DNA of 64,000 nucleotides from JAMXLJ01 sp036558745 (GTDB taxonomy: Bacteria > Actinomycetota > Acidimicrobiia > IMCC26256 > JAMXLJ01). Of this stretch, positions 25,020 to 34,069 are shown one piece after another; positions within the stretch are counted from its first letter, which is position 1; each line of letters begins with the position of its first letter. Where the stretch lies: the NCBI GenBank assembly GCA_036558745.1, contig DATBEZ010000040.1:1-64000 (forward strand). The letters run 5' to 3'. Position numbers and translations under genes: made by a program. The notes below the pieces were generated by a model. The model was not told the DNA's origin. It did not search any database and saw only the letters and a list, made by a program, of their open reading frames with translations.

Positions 25020-26318
25020 CTACGGGAAGAGCCCGCGCGCGACCACCGCGTCGGCCACGCGGGCCACCGCGACCGCGTACGCGGCGCGGCGCAGACCGAC
25101 ATGGAGGAGCTCGGCCCGGCTCCACACGTTCGTGAACGCGTCGTGCATGATCCGTTGCAGGAGCTCCGCAGCCCGGCCCCGCTCCCACGCGACACCCTGG
25201 CGGTTCTGGGCCCACTCGAAGTACGAGTCGGTGACGCCGCCGGCGTTGGCCAGGATGTCGGGCACGACGACGACCCCGCGCCCGTCGAGGACGCGGTCAC
25301 CGCCGGCCGTCGTCGGCCCGTTCGCGGCCTCGACGACGACCCGGGCCGCGAGGTGCTCGGCGACCCGCTCGTCGATCGTCCCGGCCAGCGCCGCGGGAAC
25401 CGCGACGTCGCTCGGGACCGCGAACAGCTCCGCCGGATCCAGATCGTCCCCGCCGCCGAATCCCCCGACCGACCCGGTGCGGCCCGCGTGCTCGGCGAGC
25501 GCGGCGAGGTCGAGCCCACCCGGGTTGTGTACCGCGCCCCCGACGTCGCTCACCGCGACCACGCGCATGCCGGCCGAGTGGAGCAGGAACGTGAGCGGCG
25601 CGCCGACCTTGCCGAAACCCTGCACGACGGCGCGGCTCCCGGCGAGCGGGAGGTCGAGCTCCGCGAACACGTCCCGCACGACGTGCACGACACCGCTGGC
25701 GGTCGAGCCCGCGTGCTCCTCGGTTCCGCCGATCACGGTCGGCTTGCCGGTCACCGAGCTCGACGTCATCTCGCCGCGCGCGAGCGAGATCGTGTCCATG
25801 AGCCAGCCCATGACCCGGCCGTCCGTGTTCACATCGGGCGCGGGCACGTCCTTGTCGGGCCCGAGCATCGGGAGGATCTCCCACGTGTAGCGCCGGGTCA
25901 GGCGCTCGAGCTCCGCGAGCGACAGCGTCGTCGGGTCGCAACGGACGCCCCCCTTCGCGCCGCCGAAGGGCAGGTCCATCAACGCGGTCTTGAACGTCAT
26001 CGCGGCCGCGAGCGCGCTCACCTCCCACCGGTCGAGCGCGGGGTGGAAGCGGATGCCGCCCTTGGCCGGGCCGCGCGCGGTGTTGTGGTGCACGCGCCAG
26101 CCCGTGAAGACCTCGACGTGGCCGTCGTCGTGCTGGATCGGCACCGCGACCTCGAAGACGCGGTGCGGGGTGCGCAGGCGGCACAGCACGTCGGGATCGA
26201 GGTCGATGAGGGTCGCGGCGTCGTCGAGGTAGCCGAGCATCTCGGTCCACCGGTCGGGCGGTGCCGTCTGGGCCACCAACCCGACGACAGGAGCTTTCGG
26301 CGCACGTGCCGGTTCCAT
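25020..26318 (-). CDS. Glu/Leu/Phe/Val dehydrogenase family protein
   Basis: A 432-residue amino-acid dehydrogenase with the N-terminal dimerisation/substrate domain and a C-terminal Rossmann domain. Key residues are Lys86 in AKGGIRFHP, Lys110 in FKTALM and the catalytic Lys122 in PFGGAKGG; PAPDVNT carries the Asp that assists catalysis. The nucleotide motif is GFGKVG. Length and motifs fit NAD(P)-glutamate dehydrogenase of the hexameric type. ATG 26318 is preceded by GAGGA. The divergent neighbour is an LLM oxidoreductase. Confidence 0.88.
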   Translation of the reverse strand: MEPARAPKAPVVGLVAQTAPPDRWTEMLGYLDDAATLIDLDPDVLCRLRTPHRVFEVAVPIQHDDGHVEVFTGWRVHHNTARGPAKGGIRFHPALDRWEVSALAAAMTFKTALMDLPFGGAKGGVRCDPTTLSLAELERLTRRYTWEILPMLGPDKDVPAPDVNTDGRVMGWLMDTISLARGEMTSSSVTGKPTVIGGTEEHAGSTASGVVHVVRDVFAELDLPLAGSRAVVQGFGKVGAPLTFLLHSAGMRVVAVSDVGGAVHNPGGLDLAALAEHAGRTGSVGGFGGGDDLDPAELFAVPSDVAVPAALAGTIDERVAEHLAARVVVEAANGPTTAGGDRVLDGRGVVVVPDILANAGGVTDSYFEWAQNRQGVAWERGRAAELLQRIMHDAFTNVWSRAELLHVGLRRAAYAVAVARVADAVVARGLFP

Positions 26319-26449
26319 CGTTCCTCGCTGGGACGTCACGGCGTCACCACCCCGATGGGACGTCCCGGCCCGGGAGGCTACCGTCCCGGCGGTCCGTACC
26401 CGTCCATGCGCCAACCCGAACGGGCGGGTCACGAGACGGGAGGACCGCC

Positions 26450-27442
26450 ATGGCGATGATCGGGCTGCGCTACGACCTGCGGGTCCCCGACTTCGCGTCG
26501 ACGACGCACGCCGCGCAGTACCGGGCGTGTCTGGAGCAGTGCGCGTGGGGCGACGAGCGCGGCTTCGACCTCGTCGTGCTCTCGGAGCACCACGGCACCG
26601 ACGACGGGTACATGCCGGCGCCGGTGACGTTGGCCGCCGCGATCGCCGGTTGCACGCGGCGGGTGCAGATCACGATCGCGGCGCTGCTCGTCCCGTTGCA
26701 CGACCCGGTTCGCCTGGCCGAGCAGCTCGCCACGCTCGACCTCGCGAGCGGTGGACGCGCGGGCTTCGTCGCCGGCCTGGGCTACCGGTACGACGAGTTC
26801 GAGATGGCCGGCGTCGACCGCTCGCGCCGCGGTGCGCTCCTCGAGGAGTACGTCGACGTGATGCGCAAGGCGTGGACGGGGGAGCCGTTCGAATGGCGTG
26901 GGCGCACGGTGCGGGTCACGCCGACGCCCGTCTCGACACCGCATCCGCTCCTGCTCATCGGCGGATCGACCGAGCGCGCCGCGCGCCGTGCGGCGCGGTT
27001 GAACCTCGGCTTCTTCCCCGCGATCGGCGACCCCGCGCTCGCGGCGGTGTACGAGGAGGAGTGTCGGGAGGTCGGGTTCACCGGAGGGTTCGTGAGCCTC
27101 CCGAACGGTCCGGGCATGGTGCTCGTGAGCGAGGACCCGGAACGCACGTGGGCCCGCATCGCGCCCCACGCCTACTTCGACGCGCAGACCTACGCCGACT
27201 GGCAGACGCCGGGCCAGCGCTCCGCGGTGCACGTCGACCCGGCCGGCTTCGACGATCCGGAGCTCAAGCGCGTCTACCGCGTCGTCACGCCCGACGAGTG
27301 CGTCGCGCTGGTGGAGGAGCAGGGACCGTTCGGCTCGGTGGTCCTGCACCCGCTCATGGGCGGCATCGACCCCGACACCGCGTGGGAGGGCCTCGAGCTG
27401 TTCGCCGCCAAGGTCCTTCCGCGGGTCAAGGCCGGCACCTGA
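26450..27442 (+). CDS. LLM-class (luciferase-like, probably F420-dependent) oxidoreductase
   Basis: A 330-residue TIM-barrel flavin- or F420-dependent enzyme. Family features are LSEHHGTDDGYMPAP near residue 45, LASGGRAGFVAGLGY near 105 and PLLLIGGSTERAARRAARL near 165. It is closest in layout to bacterial-luciferase-like monooxygenases or F420 reductases; cofactor choice is inferred from the actinobacterial context. A GGGAGGA ribosome-binding site precedes ATG 26450. A flavin reductase-like gene follows 43 bp downstream and may supply reduced flavin, which would favour an FMN enzyme. Confidence 0.85.
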   Translation: MAMIGLRYDLRVPDFASTTHAAQYRACLEQCAWGDERGFDLVVLSEHHGTDDGYMPAPVTLAAAIAGCTRRVQITIAALLVPLHDPVRLAEQLATLDLASGGRAGFVAGLGYRYDEFEMAGVDRSRRGALLEEYVDVMRKAWTGEPFEWRGRTVRVTPTPVSTPHPLLLIGGSTERAARRAARLNLGFFPAIGDPALAAVYEEECREVGFTGGFVSLPNGPGMVLVSEDPERTWARIAPHAYFDAQTYADWQTPGQRSAVHVDPAGFDDPELKRVYRVVTPDECVALVEEQGPFGSVVLHPLMGGIDPDTAWEGLELFAAKVLPRVKAGT

Positions 27443-27485
27443 GCGACCCGGGGCATCGGCTCGGGCCGCGCGTAGCCTCGCATCC

Positions 27486-27992
27486 ATGGGCGACGACGGG
27501 GTTCCGGGCATCGCCGCGTTCCAGCGGATCGCGGCGACGATCGACTACCCGATGTGGATCGTGACCGCGGCCGAGGGGCGCGAGCGCTCCGGATGCCTCG
27601 TCGGCTTCGCGACCCAGTGCAGCATCGACCCTGTCGCGGTCGGTGTGTGGGTGTCGAAGGCCAACCACACGTTCCCGGTCGCCGCGCGCGCGGACGTGCT
27701 CGTGGTCCACGCGCTCGACGAGGACGACATGGCGCTCGCCGAGCTGTTCGGCGCGGAGACGGGCGACGACGTCGACAAGTTCAGCCGGTGCCGCTGGTCG
27801 CCCGGACCGTCGGGCGCTCCCGTGCTCGACGGGCTCGACTGGTTCGCCGGCCGCGTGCTCCACCGCTTCGACTCCGGTGATCACGTCGGTCACCTGCTCG
27901 CGCCGTTCGCGGGCGAGGCCCGCGAGCGCCCGGGGCGCCGACTCGGGTTCCAGCGCGCCCGCGTGATCGACCCGGGCCACGAAGCGGACTGA
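27486..27992 (+). CDS. Flavin reductase-like FMN-binding protein
   Basis: A 168-residue split-barrel flavoprotein. TIDYPMWIVTAAEGRERSG and VGFATQCSIDPVAVGVWVSKANHT form the typical flavin reductase N-terminal strands. Such proteins supply reduced FMN or F420-linked flavin to two-component monooxygenases. It follows an LLM gene on the same strand. A TAGCCT hexamer ends seven bases before ATG 27486, so it probably also has its own leaderless promoter. Confidence 0.85.
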   Translation: MGDDGVPGIAAFQRIAATIDYPMWIVTAAEGRERSGCLVGFATQCSIDPVAVGVWVSKANHTFPVAARADVLVVHALDEDDMALAELFGAETGDDVDKFSRCRWSPGPSGAPVLDGLDWFAGRVLHRFDSGDHVGHLLAPFAGEARERPGRRLGFQRARVIDPGHEAD

Positions 27993-28064
27993 CGTCTGGC
28001 GGACGCACGTCACGAGCTGGCACGATCGGGACGTTCCGGTCAGGGGGCACTGGGGGGAGGACGC

Positions 28065-29291
28065 ATGGGTCGCCGTGTCGTCGTCGCGTTCGTCGTCGCG
28101 CTCGCGCTCATGGTCGTGCCGGTCGGCACGGCCGCGGCCGACGGGCACGGCCGGCACCACGGCGGCCCACGACCGTTCCCGCCCCAGCTCGCGGCGAAGC
28201 TGCAAGGTGCGATCCAGCTCGCGCAGCAGGGCTACGACGCCCCCGGGATCGCGGTCGCCGTCCACCAGCCCGGCGTCGGTGATCTCACCGTCACCGCGGG
28301 ACACGCCGACATCGCGTCGAACACGCCGGTCACGCCGGCGACCCACTTCCGGATCGGCAGCGTCACGAAGACGTTCACCGCGACGGTCATCCTCCAGCTC
28401 GTCCAGGAGCACCGGCTGTCGTTGTCGAAGGACATCGACCAGTGGTTCCCCCAGCTCCCGTACGCGGAGCAGATCACGATCCGCGACCTGCTCGACATGC
28501 ACTCGGGCATCTTCGACGAGGGTGGCGGCACGTCATCGCTGACCACTGCCGCGAACGCGAACCCGACCGCGTCATGGACGATCGACCAGATCGTCGCGTT
28601 CGCGATCGAGGACGGCTCGAAGCCGCCCGGTACGCCGGGTTACTCCGACACCAACTACGCCATGCTCGCCGCGATCGCGGCCGCCGTGACACACACGCCG
28701 TACCCAAAGCTCCTCGAGCGCACGATCCTGCACCCGCTGCATCTCGACCACACGTCGTTTCCCACGACGTCGATGACGATGCCGAGCCCGGCCGCGACGC
28801 CCTACGTCGTCGGCCTCCCGAATGGGAACCCTGCGAATCCGATCGTCGTCGTGGCGAAGACGCTGAACCCGTCCGTGCTCGGTGGCGCCGGCGCGATGAT
28901 CTCGACCCTGCCGGACATCGAGCGTTGGTCGCGCGCGTTCGGGAGCGGCGAGCTGCTGTCACCGACGATGCGGCGGGTCCGGCTGCAGCTCCAGTCGCTG
29001 CCGGGCGTCGGTCCGTTCGTCGGTCTTCCCGGGTTCACCAACGGCACCCAGTACCCGGCGACGTACGGGCTGGGGATCGCTGAGGTCGACAACTTCGTCG
29101 GTCACAACGGGATCTTCGGCGGCTTCACGTCCGAGTCGTGGTACGACCCCGCGACCGGCGCGTCGATCGCCATCCTGTTGAACAGTCAGATCTTCGAGAC
29201 CAACGCGAAGGGGACGACCATCATCGGCTACCTCGGTGTCCCCGACGCGCTGTTCACGTCCCTCGCCCAGATCCTGCAGCGCCAGACCTAG
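28065..29291 (+). CDS. Exported serine beta-lactamase-family hydrolase (D-Ala-D-Ala carboxypeptidase/esterase-like)
   Basis: A 408-residue class C beta-lactamase-fold protein with a signal peptide (RRVVVAFVVALALMVVPVGTAAA). The catalytic SxxK motif is SVTK (99-102). The second motif is YSD (193-195), where YSN is more common. The third lies in GHNGIFGGF, an HxG variant. Homologues are DD-peptidases, esterases or peptidases of the cell envelope. GGGAGGA precedes ATG 28065. A perfect 21-bp palindrome follows directly, and the next gene is convergent. Confidence 0.88.
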   Translation: MGRRVVVAFVVALALMVVPVGTAAADGHGRHHGGPRPFPPQLAAKLQGAIQLAQQGYDAPGIAVAVHQPGVGDLTVTAGHADIASNTPVTPATHFRIGSVTKTFTATVILQLVQEHRLSLSKDIDQWFPQLPYAEQITIRDLLDMHSGIFDEGGGTSSLTTAANANPTASWTIDQIVAFAIEDGSKPPGTPGYSDTNYAMLAAIAAAVTHTPYPKLLERTILHPLHLDHTSFPTTSMTMPSPAATPYVVGLPNGNPANPIVVVAKTLNPSVLGGAGAMISTLPDIERWSRAFGSGELLSPTMRRVRLQLQSLPGVGPFVGLPGFTNGTQYPATYGLGIAEVDNFVGHNGIFGGFTSESWYDPATGASIAILLNSQIFETNAKGTTIIGYLGVPDALFTSLAQILQRQT

Positions 29292-29294
29292 TCA

Positions 29295-29339
29295 AGATGC
29301 GGCACTCACCGTCGGAAACCGACGGTGAGTGCCGCATCT
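29295..29339. terminator. Perfect 21-bp palindrome with AAA loop, bidirectional terminator
   Basis: The arm at 29295-29315 (AGATGCGGCACTCACCGTCGG minus its last base in writing) is exactly complementary to 29319-29339, with loop AAA at 29316-29318. It fills the space between convergent genes whose stops are at 29291 and 29341. Confidence 0.75.
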
Positions 29340-29340
29340 C

Positions 29341-29733
29341 TCACTCCTGCTCGACGTGCAGGGCCGACTCCTCGGCGCTGAGGTCGTCGGCGCCTTCCTC
29401 GCCTTCGAGCGCGACGAGCTCGCCCTCGTCGTCGCGCAGGCCGACGTCGGTGTCCGCGTCGTCGACGACGCGCACCGGCTCCTGCCACTCGTCCGGATCG
29501 AAGCCCACGTCGCGCGCGCCGAAGTCGGGCCGCTCCCGCCGGATCCGCACGTCGAGCGGCTCCGGCCGGCGCTGCTCGTCGACGGTCACGCCCCAGTCGG
29601 TCGACGCCTTGGGGGAGTAGTTGGGTGGTGAGACGCCTTCCTGCGGGTCGCCGGTGAGCTCCTTCTCGGGGAGCGGGCCCTCCAGGTCGGGGACGCCTTC
29701 GCTCTCGAGGCTGTCGTCGTCACGATCCGGCAT
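29341..29733 (-). CDS. DUF5709-family acidic protein
   Basis: A 130-residue, highly acidic, probably disordered protein. The central TGDPQEGVSPPNYSPKAS, WGVTVDEQRR and EPLDVRIRRERPD segments match the actinobacterial DUF5709 family, whose function is unknown. It lies 54 bp downstream of the CoA ligase gene on the same strand and ends at the palindrome shared with the hydrolase gene. Confidence 0.8.
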   Translation of the reverse strand: MPDRDDDSLESEGVPDLEGPLPEKELTGDPQEGVSPPNYSPKASTDWGVTVDEQRRPEPLDVRIRRERPDFGARDVGFDPDEWQEPVRVVDDADTDVGLRDDEGELVALEGEEGADDLSAEESALHVEQE

Positions 29734-29787
29734 GGTCTTCCTCCGCGCTCGGGACCGTGCGTGCGCACGATCACGATCCTGACGCGG

Positions 29788-31299
29788 CTACCCGTGCGCC
29801 GCCTGACGGAAACCGTCGTCACCGGCTCGCGCGAGGAGCGCGCGCTTGTCGACCTTCAACATCGAGGTCAGGGGGAGCTCGTCGACGACGACGAGCCGGT
29901 CGGGCGCCTTGTAGTCGGCGACGCGCTCCTTGCAGAACCCGCGCAGCTCCTCGAGCGTCGGCTCGTCGGCGCCGGCTCTGGTGATCACGAACGCGACACC
30001 GATCTCTCCGAGCACGGGATCGGGCGCGCCGACGACCGCCACGCGGTCGACCGCGGGATGCTCGGTCAGGGTGGCCTCGACCTCGGCCGGGTACACGTTG
30101 TAGCCGCCCCGGATGTACATCTCCTTCAGGCGACCGACGATCCGGAGGTTGCCGTCGTCACCCACGAAACCGAGATCGCCGGTGTGCAGCCAGCCGCCGG
30201 TGTCGACGACCTGCGCGGTCAGCTCGGGATCGCGCCAGTACCCGCGCATCATCGCGGGGGAGCGCGACAGGATCTCGCCGACCGTGCCGTCGTCGACGTC
30301 GCGGCCGTCGAGGTCGACGATCCGCAGCTCGACGTCGGGCGCGGGCCGTCCGACCGTGTTGGCGACCACCTCGTCGGGATCGCCGATGCGCGTGCTCGTC
30401 GTCACGCCGGCCTCGGTGCTCGTGTAGCGCGTGAGGACCGGGCAGCCGAGGACCTCGCGCATCGTGCGGACGAGCTCGGGCGCGATGGCCGACGCGCCGA
30501 GCCCCGCGACCCGCAGTCCGGAGAAGTCGGTCGTCGCGAGGTCGGGATGGGCGAGAACGAGCGACCACTGCGTGGGCACGCCGGTCGCCATCGTGATGCC
30601 CTCCTCCCGGATGAGCCGCAGCGTCTCGGCGGCGGACCACGGCTCGCCCGCGAGCACGAGCGTGGTCACGTGCGCGAGCTCGTCCCACATGCGCGTCATG
30701 TAGCCGACGTGCGGGAACGGCAGCACGACGAGCCGTCGCTCGGCGTCGACGGTGAGCTCGCCGATGTTGCGCGAGATCGCCTCCTGCGTGCGGTGGTCGT
30801 AGACCGCGCCCTTCGGCGCGCCCGTCGTACCGCTCGTCCACACGATGCAGGTGGGGTGGTCGGGCGCGATGTCGGGCAGCGCGCTCGACGACGGCGGCGC
30901 GGCGCGGAACGTGTCGGCGAGCGCGGTCCGCGAGATCACCGCGCCGGGATCGGGGCCGGCGGGCGGCTGCCGCTCGTGGTCGACGACGGTGACGACCGGC
31001 TCGCTCCGGGCGACGATGCTCGCGGCCTCGCCGGCACCGAGACGCAAATTGACGGCGGACGTGATCGCGCCGACGCGCAGCGCGCCGAGGTAGCACACCG
31101 CGAAGTCGACGGACGACGGCAGGAACAGGCACACCCGGTCGCCGTGCGCGACCCCGTGGTCCAGGAGCACCGACGCGAACCCGTCGGCGGCGCGGTCGAG
31201 CGCGGCGTAGGTGATCCGGTCGCCGGCGTGCACGTACGCCTCCCGGTCGGGGTGCGCGGCTGCGGCCTCGCGCAGCAGCTCGGGGATCGACCGGGGCAT
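29788..31299 (-). CDS. Acyl-CoA synthetase (AMP-binding)
   Basis: A 503-residue adenylate-forming ligase that activates a carboxylic acid to its CoA thioester. The P-loop is WTSGTTGAPKGA; YTSTEAG, GWLHTGDLGFV and GRLKEMYIRGGYNVYPAEVE are the A5-A8 motifs; the C-terminal Lys lies in LTSMLKVDKRALL. ATG 31299 follows a TAGGGT hexamer by seven bases, so the transcript is probably leaderless. The promoter region to the divergent SDR gene contains a 17-bp inverted repeat (31315). The chain length of the substrate is unknown. Confidence 0.92.
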   Translation of the reverse strand: MPRSIPELLREAAAAHPDREAYVHAGDRITYAALDRAADGFASVLLDHGVAHGDRVCLFLPSSVDFAVCYLGALRVGAITSAVNLRLGAGEAASIVARSEPVVTVVDHERQPPAGPDPGAVISRTALADTFRAAPPSSSALPDIAPDHPTCIVWTSGTTGAPKGAVYDHRTQEAISRNIGELTVDAERRLVVLPFPHVGYMTRMWDELAHVTTLVLAGEPWSAAETLRLIREEGITMATGVPTQWSLVLAHPDLATTDFSGLRVAGLGASAIAPELVRTMREVLGCPVLTRYTSTEAGVTTSTRIGDPDEVVANTVGRPAPDVELRIVDLDGRDVDDGTVGEILSRSPAMMRGYWRDPELTAQVVDTGGWLHTGDLGFVGDDGNLRIVGRLKEMYIRGGYNVYPAEVEATLTEHPAVDRVAVVGAPDPVLGEIGVAFVITRAGADEPTLEELRGFCKERVADYKAPDRLVVVDELPLTSMLKVDKRALLARAGDDGFRQAAHG

Positions 31300-31314
31300 C
31301 GCCGCCACCCTATA

Positions 31315-31331
31315 TCTGACGCAGCGTAAGA
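31315..31331. promoter_or_regulatory. 17-bp operator-like inverted repeat TCTGACGC-A-GCGTAAGA
   Basis: Half sites differ at one base (G versus T in TCTkACGC). It overlaps the promoter of the minus-strand CoA ligase (its TAGGGT box is at 31307) and lies 61 bp upstream of the plus-strand SDR. The spacing differs by one base from the TGACR-N4-YGTCA sites elsewhere, so a different regulator is likely. Confidence 0.5.
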
Positions 31332-31391
31332 TCCGCGGCCTGGCGCCCGGCGCAGACGGGCGTGACGGACGAGCGCGAAGGGGGAGACGAC

Positions 31392-32144
31392 ATGGCGCGC
31401 TTCGACGACCGGGTGGCGCTCGTGACCGGTGCGGGGTCGGGACTCGGACGGGCGACCGCGACGATGCTCGCGGCGGAGGGCGCGAAGGTCGCCGCGCTCG
31501 ACCTCGCCGGCGACGCGGCGGAGAAGACGGCCGCGACGATCGGCGAGCGTGGCGGCACGGCACGCGCCTACACGGTCGACGTGAGCGACCCCGCCGCGGT
31601 GCGCTCGACGGTCGCGAAGGTCGCCGAGGAGCTCGGTCGTCCGCAGGTGCTCGTCAACGCCGCGGGCATCGGCGGTTTTGCGCGCAGCGAAGACGAGTCG
31701 TTCGAGCGGTGGAGCGCGATCATCGGCGTGAACCTCACCGGTACGTTCCTCATGGCCCAGGCGGTGGTGCCGGCGATGCTCGACGGTGGCGGCGTGATCG
31801 TGAACATCGCGTCGAACTCGGGGCTCAAGGGTCAGAAGTACTCGGCCGCGTACTGCGCGTCGAAGGGTGGTGTGGTCAACCTCACGCGCGCGCTCGCCTA
31901 CGAGTACCTCGACCGGGGCGTGCGCGTGAACGCGGTCGCGCCCGGCGGCATGAACACGGCCATGATCCAGACGTTCACGTTTCCCGAGGGCGCGACGATC
32001 CACGACTTCGACAACATCAACTCGCCCTACGGCTACGCCGAGCCGGAGGACGTCGCGAACGCGGTGGTGTTCGTCGCGTCCGACGACGCGCGCTTCATGA
32101 CGGGAGCGATCGTGTCGGTCGACGGCGGGATCATGGCCGGCTGA
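31392..32144 (+). CDS. SDR family oxidoreductase (3-oxoacyl-ACP/3-hydroxyacyl-CoA type)
   Basis: A 250-residue classical SDR. It has TGAGSGLG near residue 13, an acidic residue after strand 2 (LDLAG) favouring NAD, NAAG near 87 and catalytic Ser/Tyr/Lys in ASNSG and YCASK. The C-terminal FMTGAIVSVDGG is the usual end. GGGGGAG precedes ATG 31392. Divergent from a CoA ligase and sharing its operator region, it probably oxidises the beta-hydroxy group of the activated acid. Confidence 0.9.
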   Translation: MARFDDRVALVTGAGSGLGRATATMLAAEGAKVAALDLAGDAAEKTAATIGERGGTARAYTVDVSDPAAVRSTVAKVAEELGRPQVLVNAAGIGGFARSEDESFERWSAIIGVNLTGTFLMAQAVVPAMLDGGGVIVNIASNSGLKGQKYSAAYCASKGGVVNLTRALAYEYLDRGVRVNAVAPGGMNTAMIQTFTFPEGATIHDFDNINSPYGYAEPEDVANAVVFVASDDARFMTGAIVSVDGGIMAG

Positions 32145-32172
32145 AGCCCGGCCGCGTCGACGTCAGCCGGCG

Positions 32173-32331
32173 TCAGCGCTTGTCGTCGTCGCCCTCGGTG
32201 GCGCCCTCGTGCTGGCCCTTCTTGAACTCCTTCTGGGCCTGCCCCAGCGAGCGCGCGAGCTTGGGGATCTGGGTGCCGCCGAACACCAAGACGACGACGG
32301 CGAGCACGATGATGAGCTCGGGTACGCCCAC
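32173..32331 (-). CDS. tatA: TatA/E twin-arginine translocase subunit
   Basis: A 52-residue protein: start VGVPELIIVLAVVVLVFGGT, then QIPKLARSLGQAQKEFKKG and an acidic/basic tail. The short N-terminal membrane helix, the FGG hinge and the following amphipathic helix define TatA/E. It forms the pore for folded proteins with Tat signal peptides; tatB and tatC are not here. Start is GTG 32331 with GGAAGGA ten bases upstream. The coding length is 53 codons, so it is easily missed. It is convergent with the SDR gene and divergent from an exported hydrolase. Confidence 0.9.
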   Translation of the reverse strand: MGVPELIIVLAVVVLVFGGTQIPKLARSLGQAQKEFKKGQHEGATEGDDDKR

Positions 32332-32488
32332 GACGATCCTTCCGTCCTCGGGGACCTCGTGTCCCGCGGGGGAACCACCAGGCTAGACCCTCGTCGGCGG
32401 CCGCGAACCGCCTGCCGCCAGGTTGGTTGCGGCGATCTTCGCGCCCCGCGACCCGTGCCGAGGGCTGTGGCCGTGGGAAGGTTCGCCC

Positions 32489-34042
32489 GTGCTCGGAGCC
32501 CCGTCGGCCCACGGACGACGTCGTGTCGCGGCGACCGCCGTCGTCGCGATCGTGGTCGCGGCCGCGCTCGCGCTCACCGGATGCTCGTCGAGCGGCGGAA
32601 CGCACCGTGGGCGGGCGCCGACGACGGCGTCGGTCGCCGGTGGTCGCGGGGACCGCGCCACGGCGACGCCGCCGCTCCAATGGCGCGACTGCAGCGGGGG
32701 TCAGTGCGCGACGTTGCGGGTGCCCCTCGACTACTCCCGTCCCGACGGCACCCAAATCCAGCTGGCGCTGTTGAAGGTCCCGGCTCGCGACGAGAGCCGG
32801 CGTATCGGGAGCCTGCTCGTGAACCCGGGCGGTCCCGGCGCGTCCGGCGTGGATCTCGCCCGCGGGATCGCCGGCCAACTGCCCTCGGAGCTGCGGAGCC
32901 GCTTCGACATCGTCGGGTGGGACCCCCGTGGGACGGGCGACAGCACGTCGGTGAATTGCGGCAACCGCCTCGACTACCTGTTCGCGCCGGATGCGTCGCC
33001 CGACAACACGGCCGAGCAGCAGGCGGTCGAGGCCGCGAGCAAGCAGTTCGCCGACACGTGCGCCCGGGGGAGTGGCACGTTGCTCCCCTTCATCTCGTCG
33101 GACGCGACGGCACAGGACATGGACCGCATCCGCGCCGCGGTCGGCGACGACAAGCTGACGTACCTCGGCTACTCCTATGGCACCTACCTCGGCACGTTGT
33201 ACGCGCACGCGTTTCCCGGCCGCGTGCGCGCGCTCGTCCTCGACGGCGCAGTCGATCCCGCGTTGTCGGCTCGCGAGCTCACGATCCAACAGGCTCAGGG
33301 TTTCGAGCTCGCGCTCAACGACTTCTTCACGGACTGCGAGACCAACCGTGGCTGCGCGTTCTACTCGAACGGCGATCCGCAGCGAGCGTACGAGGCGTTG
33401 GAGGCGCGCATCGACGCGCACCCGCTCGTGAGCCACCACGGGAGCCGCTCTCGGGTGCTGGGCCCGACGCAGTACGAGCTCGGGGTGACCGAGGCGCTCT
33501 ACGGCGGACGCGCGACCTGGCCCCTCCTCGCGACCGCGCTCGCGCACGCCCGCTCGGGTGACCCGACCGACCTGCTCGGCCTCTTCGACGACACCGTCCA
33601 CCGCGACTCGAGCGGCCGCTACTCGAACGAGTACCCCGCGTTCCTCGCGATCAGCTGCCTCGACGGGCCCAGCCTCGGCAGCCTCGACACCGTGCGCCAG
33701 GTCGAGGCCGACGCGCGCATCGCCGCGCCGCACTTCGGGGTGTCGAACGTGACCCTGGGCCTGCCGTGCGAGTTCTGGCCCGTCCCGCCGGTGCACCCGA
33801 CGGCTGCACCCGTCAGCGCGCCCGGCGCGCCACCGATCGTCGTGATCGGGACCACGGGCGACCCGGCGACGCCGGTGGCGTGGGCACGGGGGCTCGCCGC
33901 CGAGTTGGGCTCCGGGCGGTTGCTGCTCCACCGCGGGGAGGGACACACCGCGTTCCCCGCGGGCGACTCGTGCCTCGACGGCGCGGTGGTCGACTACCTG
34001 GTTCGTCTGGTGCCGCCGGCCGACGGCACCACGTGCGGCTGA
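32489..34042 (+). CDS. Secreted alpha/beta hydrolase lipoprotein, TAP-like C-terminal domain
   Basis: A 517-residue exported hydrolase of the SlpD/tripeptidyl aminopeptidase type. The signal peptide ends in lipobox LTGC (Cys32). VNPGGPGASG is the oxyanion segment, GWDPRGTGDS follows strand 5 and GYSYG carries nucleophile Ser229; the last His lies in GEGHTAF. The family cleaves N-terminal peptides or esters. GTG 32489 is chosen because it directly precedes the signal peptide and has GGAAGG upstream. It is convergent with a GNAT gene. Confidence 0.87.
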   Translation: MLGAPSAHGRRRVAATAVVAIVVAAALALTGCSSSGGTHRGRAPTTASVAGGRGDRATATPPLQWRDCSGGQCATLRVPLDYSRPDGTQIQLALLKVPARDESRRIGSLLVNPGGPGASGVDLARGIAGQLPSELRSRFDIVGWDPRGTGDSTSVNCGNRLDYLFAPDASPDNTAEQQAVEAASKQFADTCARGSGTLLPFISSDATAQDMDRIRAAVGDDKLTYLGYSYGTYLGTLYAHAFPGRVRALVLDGAVDPALSARELTIQQAQGFELALNDFFTDCETNRGCAFYSNGDPQRAYEALEARIDAHPLVSHHGSRSRVLGPTQYELGVTEALYGGRATWPLLATALAHARSGDPTDLLGLFDDTVHRDSSGRYSNEYPAFLAISCLDGPSLGSLDTVRQVEADARIAAPHFGVSNVTLGLPCEFWPVPPVHPTAAPVSAPGAPPIVVIGTTGDPATPVAWARGLAAELGSGRLLLHRGEGHTAFPAGDSCLDGAVVDYLVRLVPPADGTTCG

Positions 34043-34069
34043 CTCCGCGCCCGCGACAGCTCGGCCGGC

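Noticed and set aside
26357..26366. Palindrome GGGACGTCCC between the dehydrogenase and LLM genes
   Set aside because: Only ten bases, does not match the recurrent operator core, and such GC palindromes are expected by chance here.
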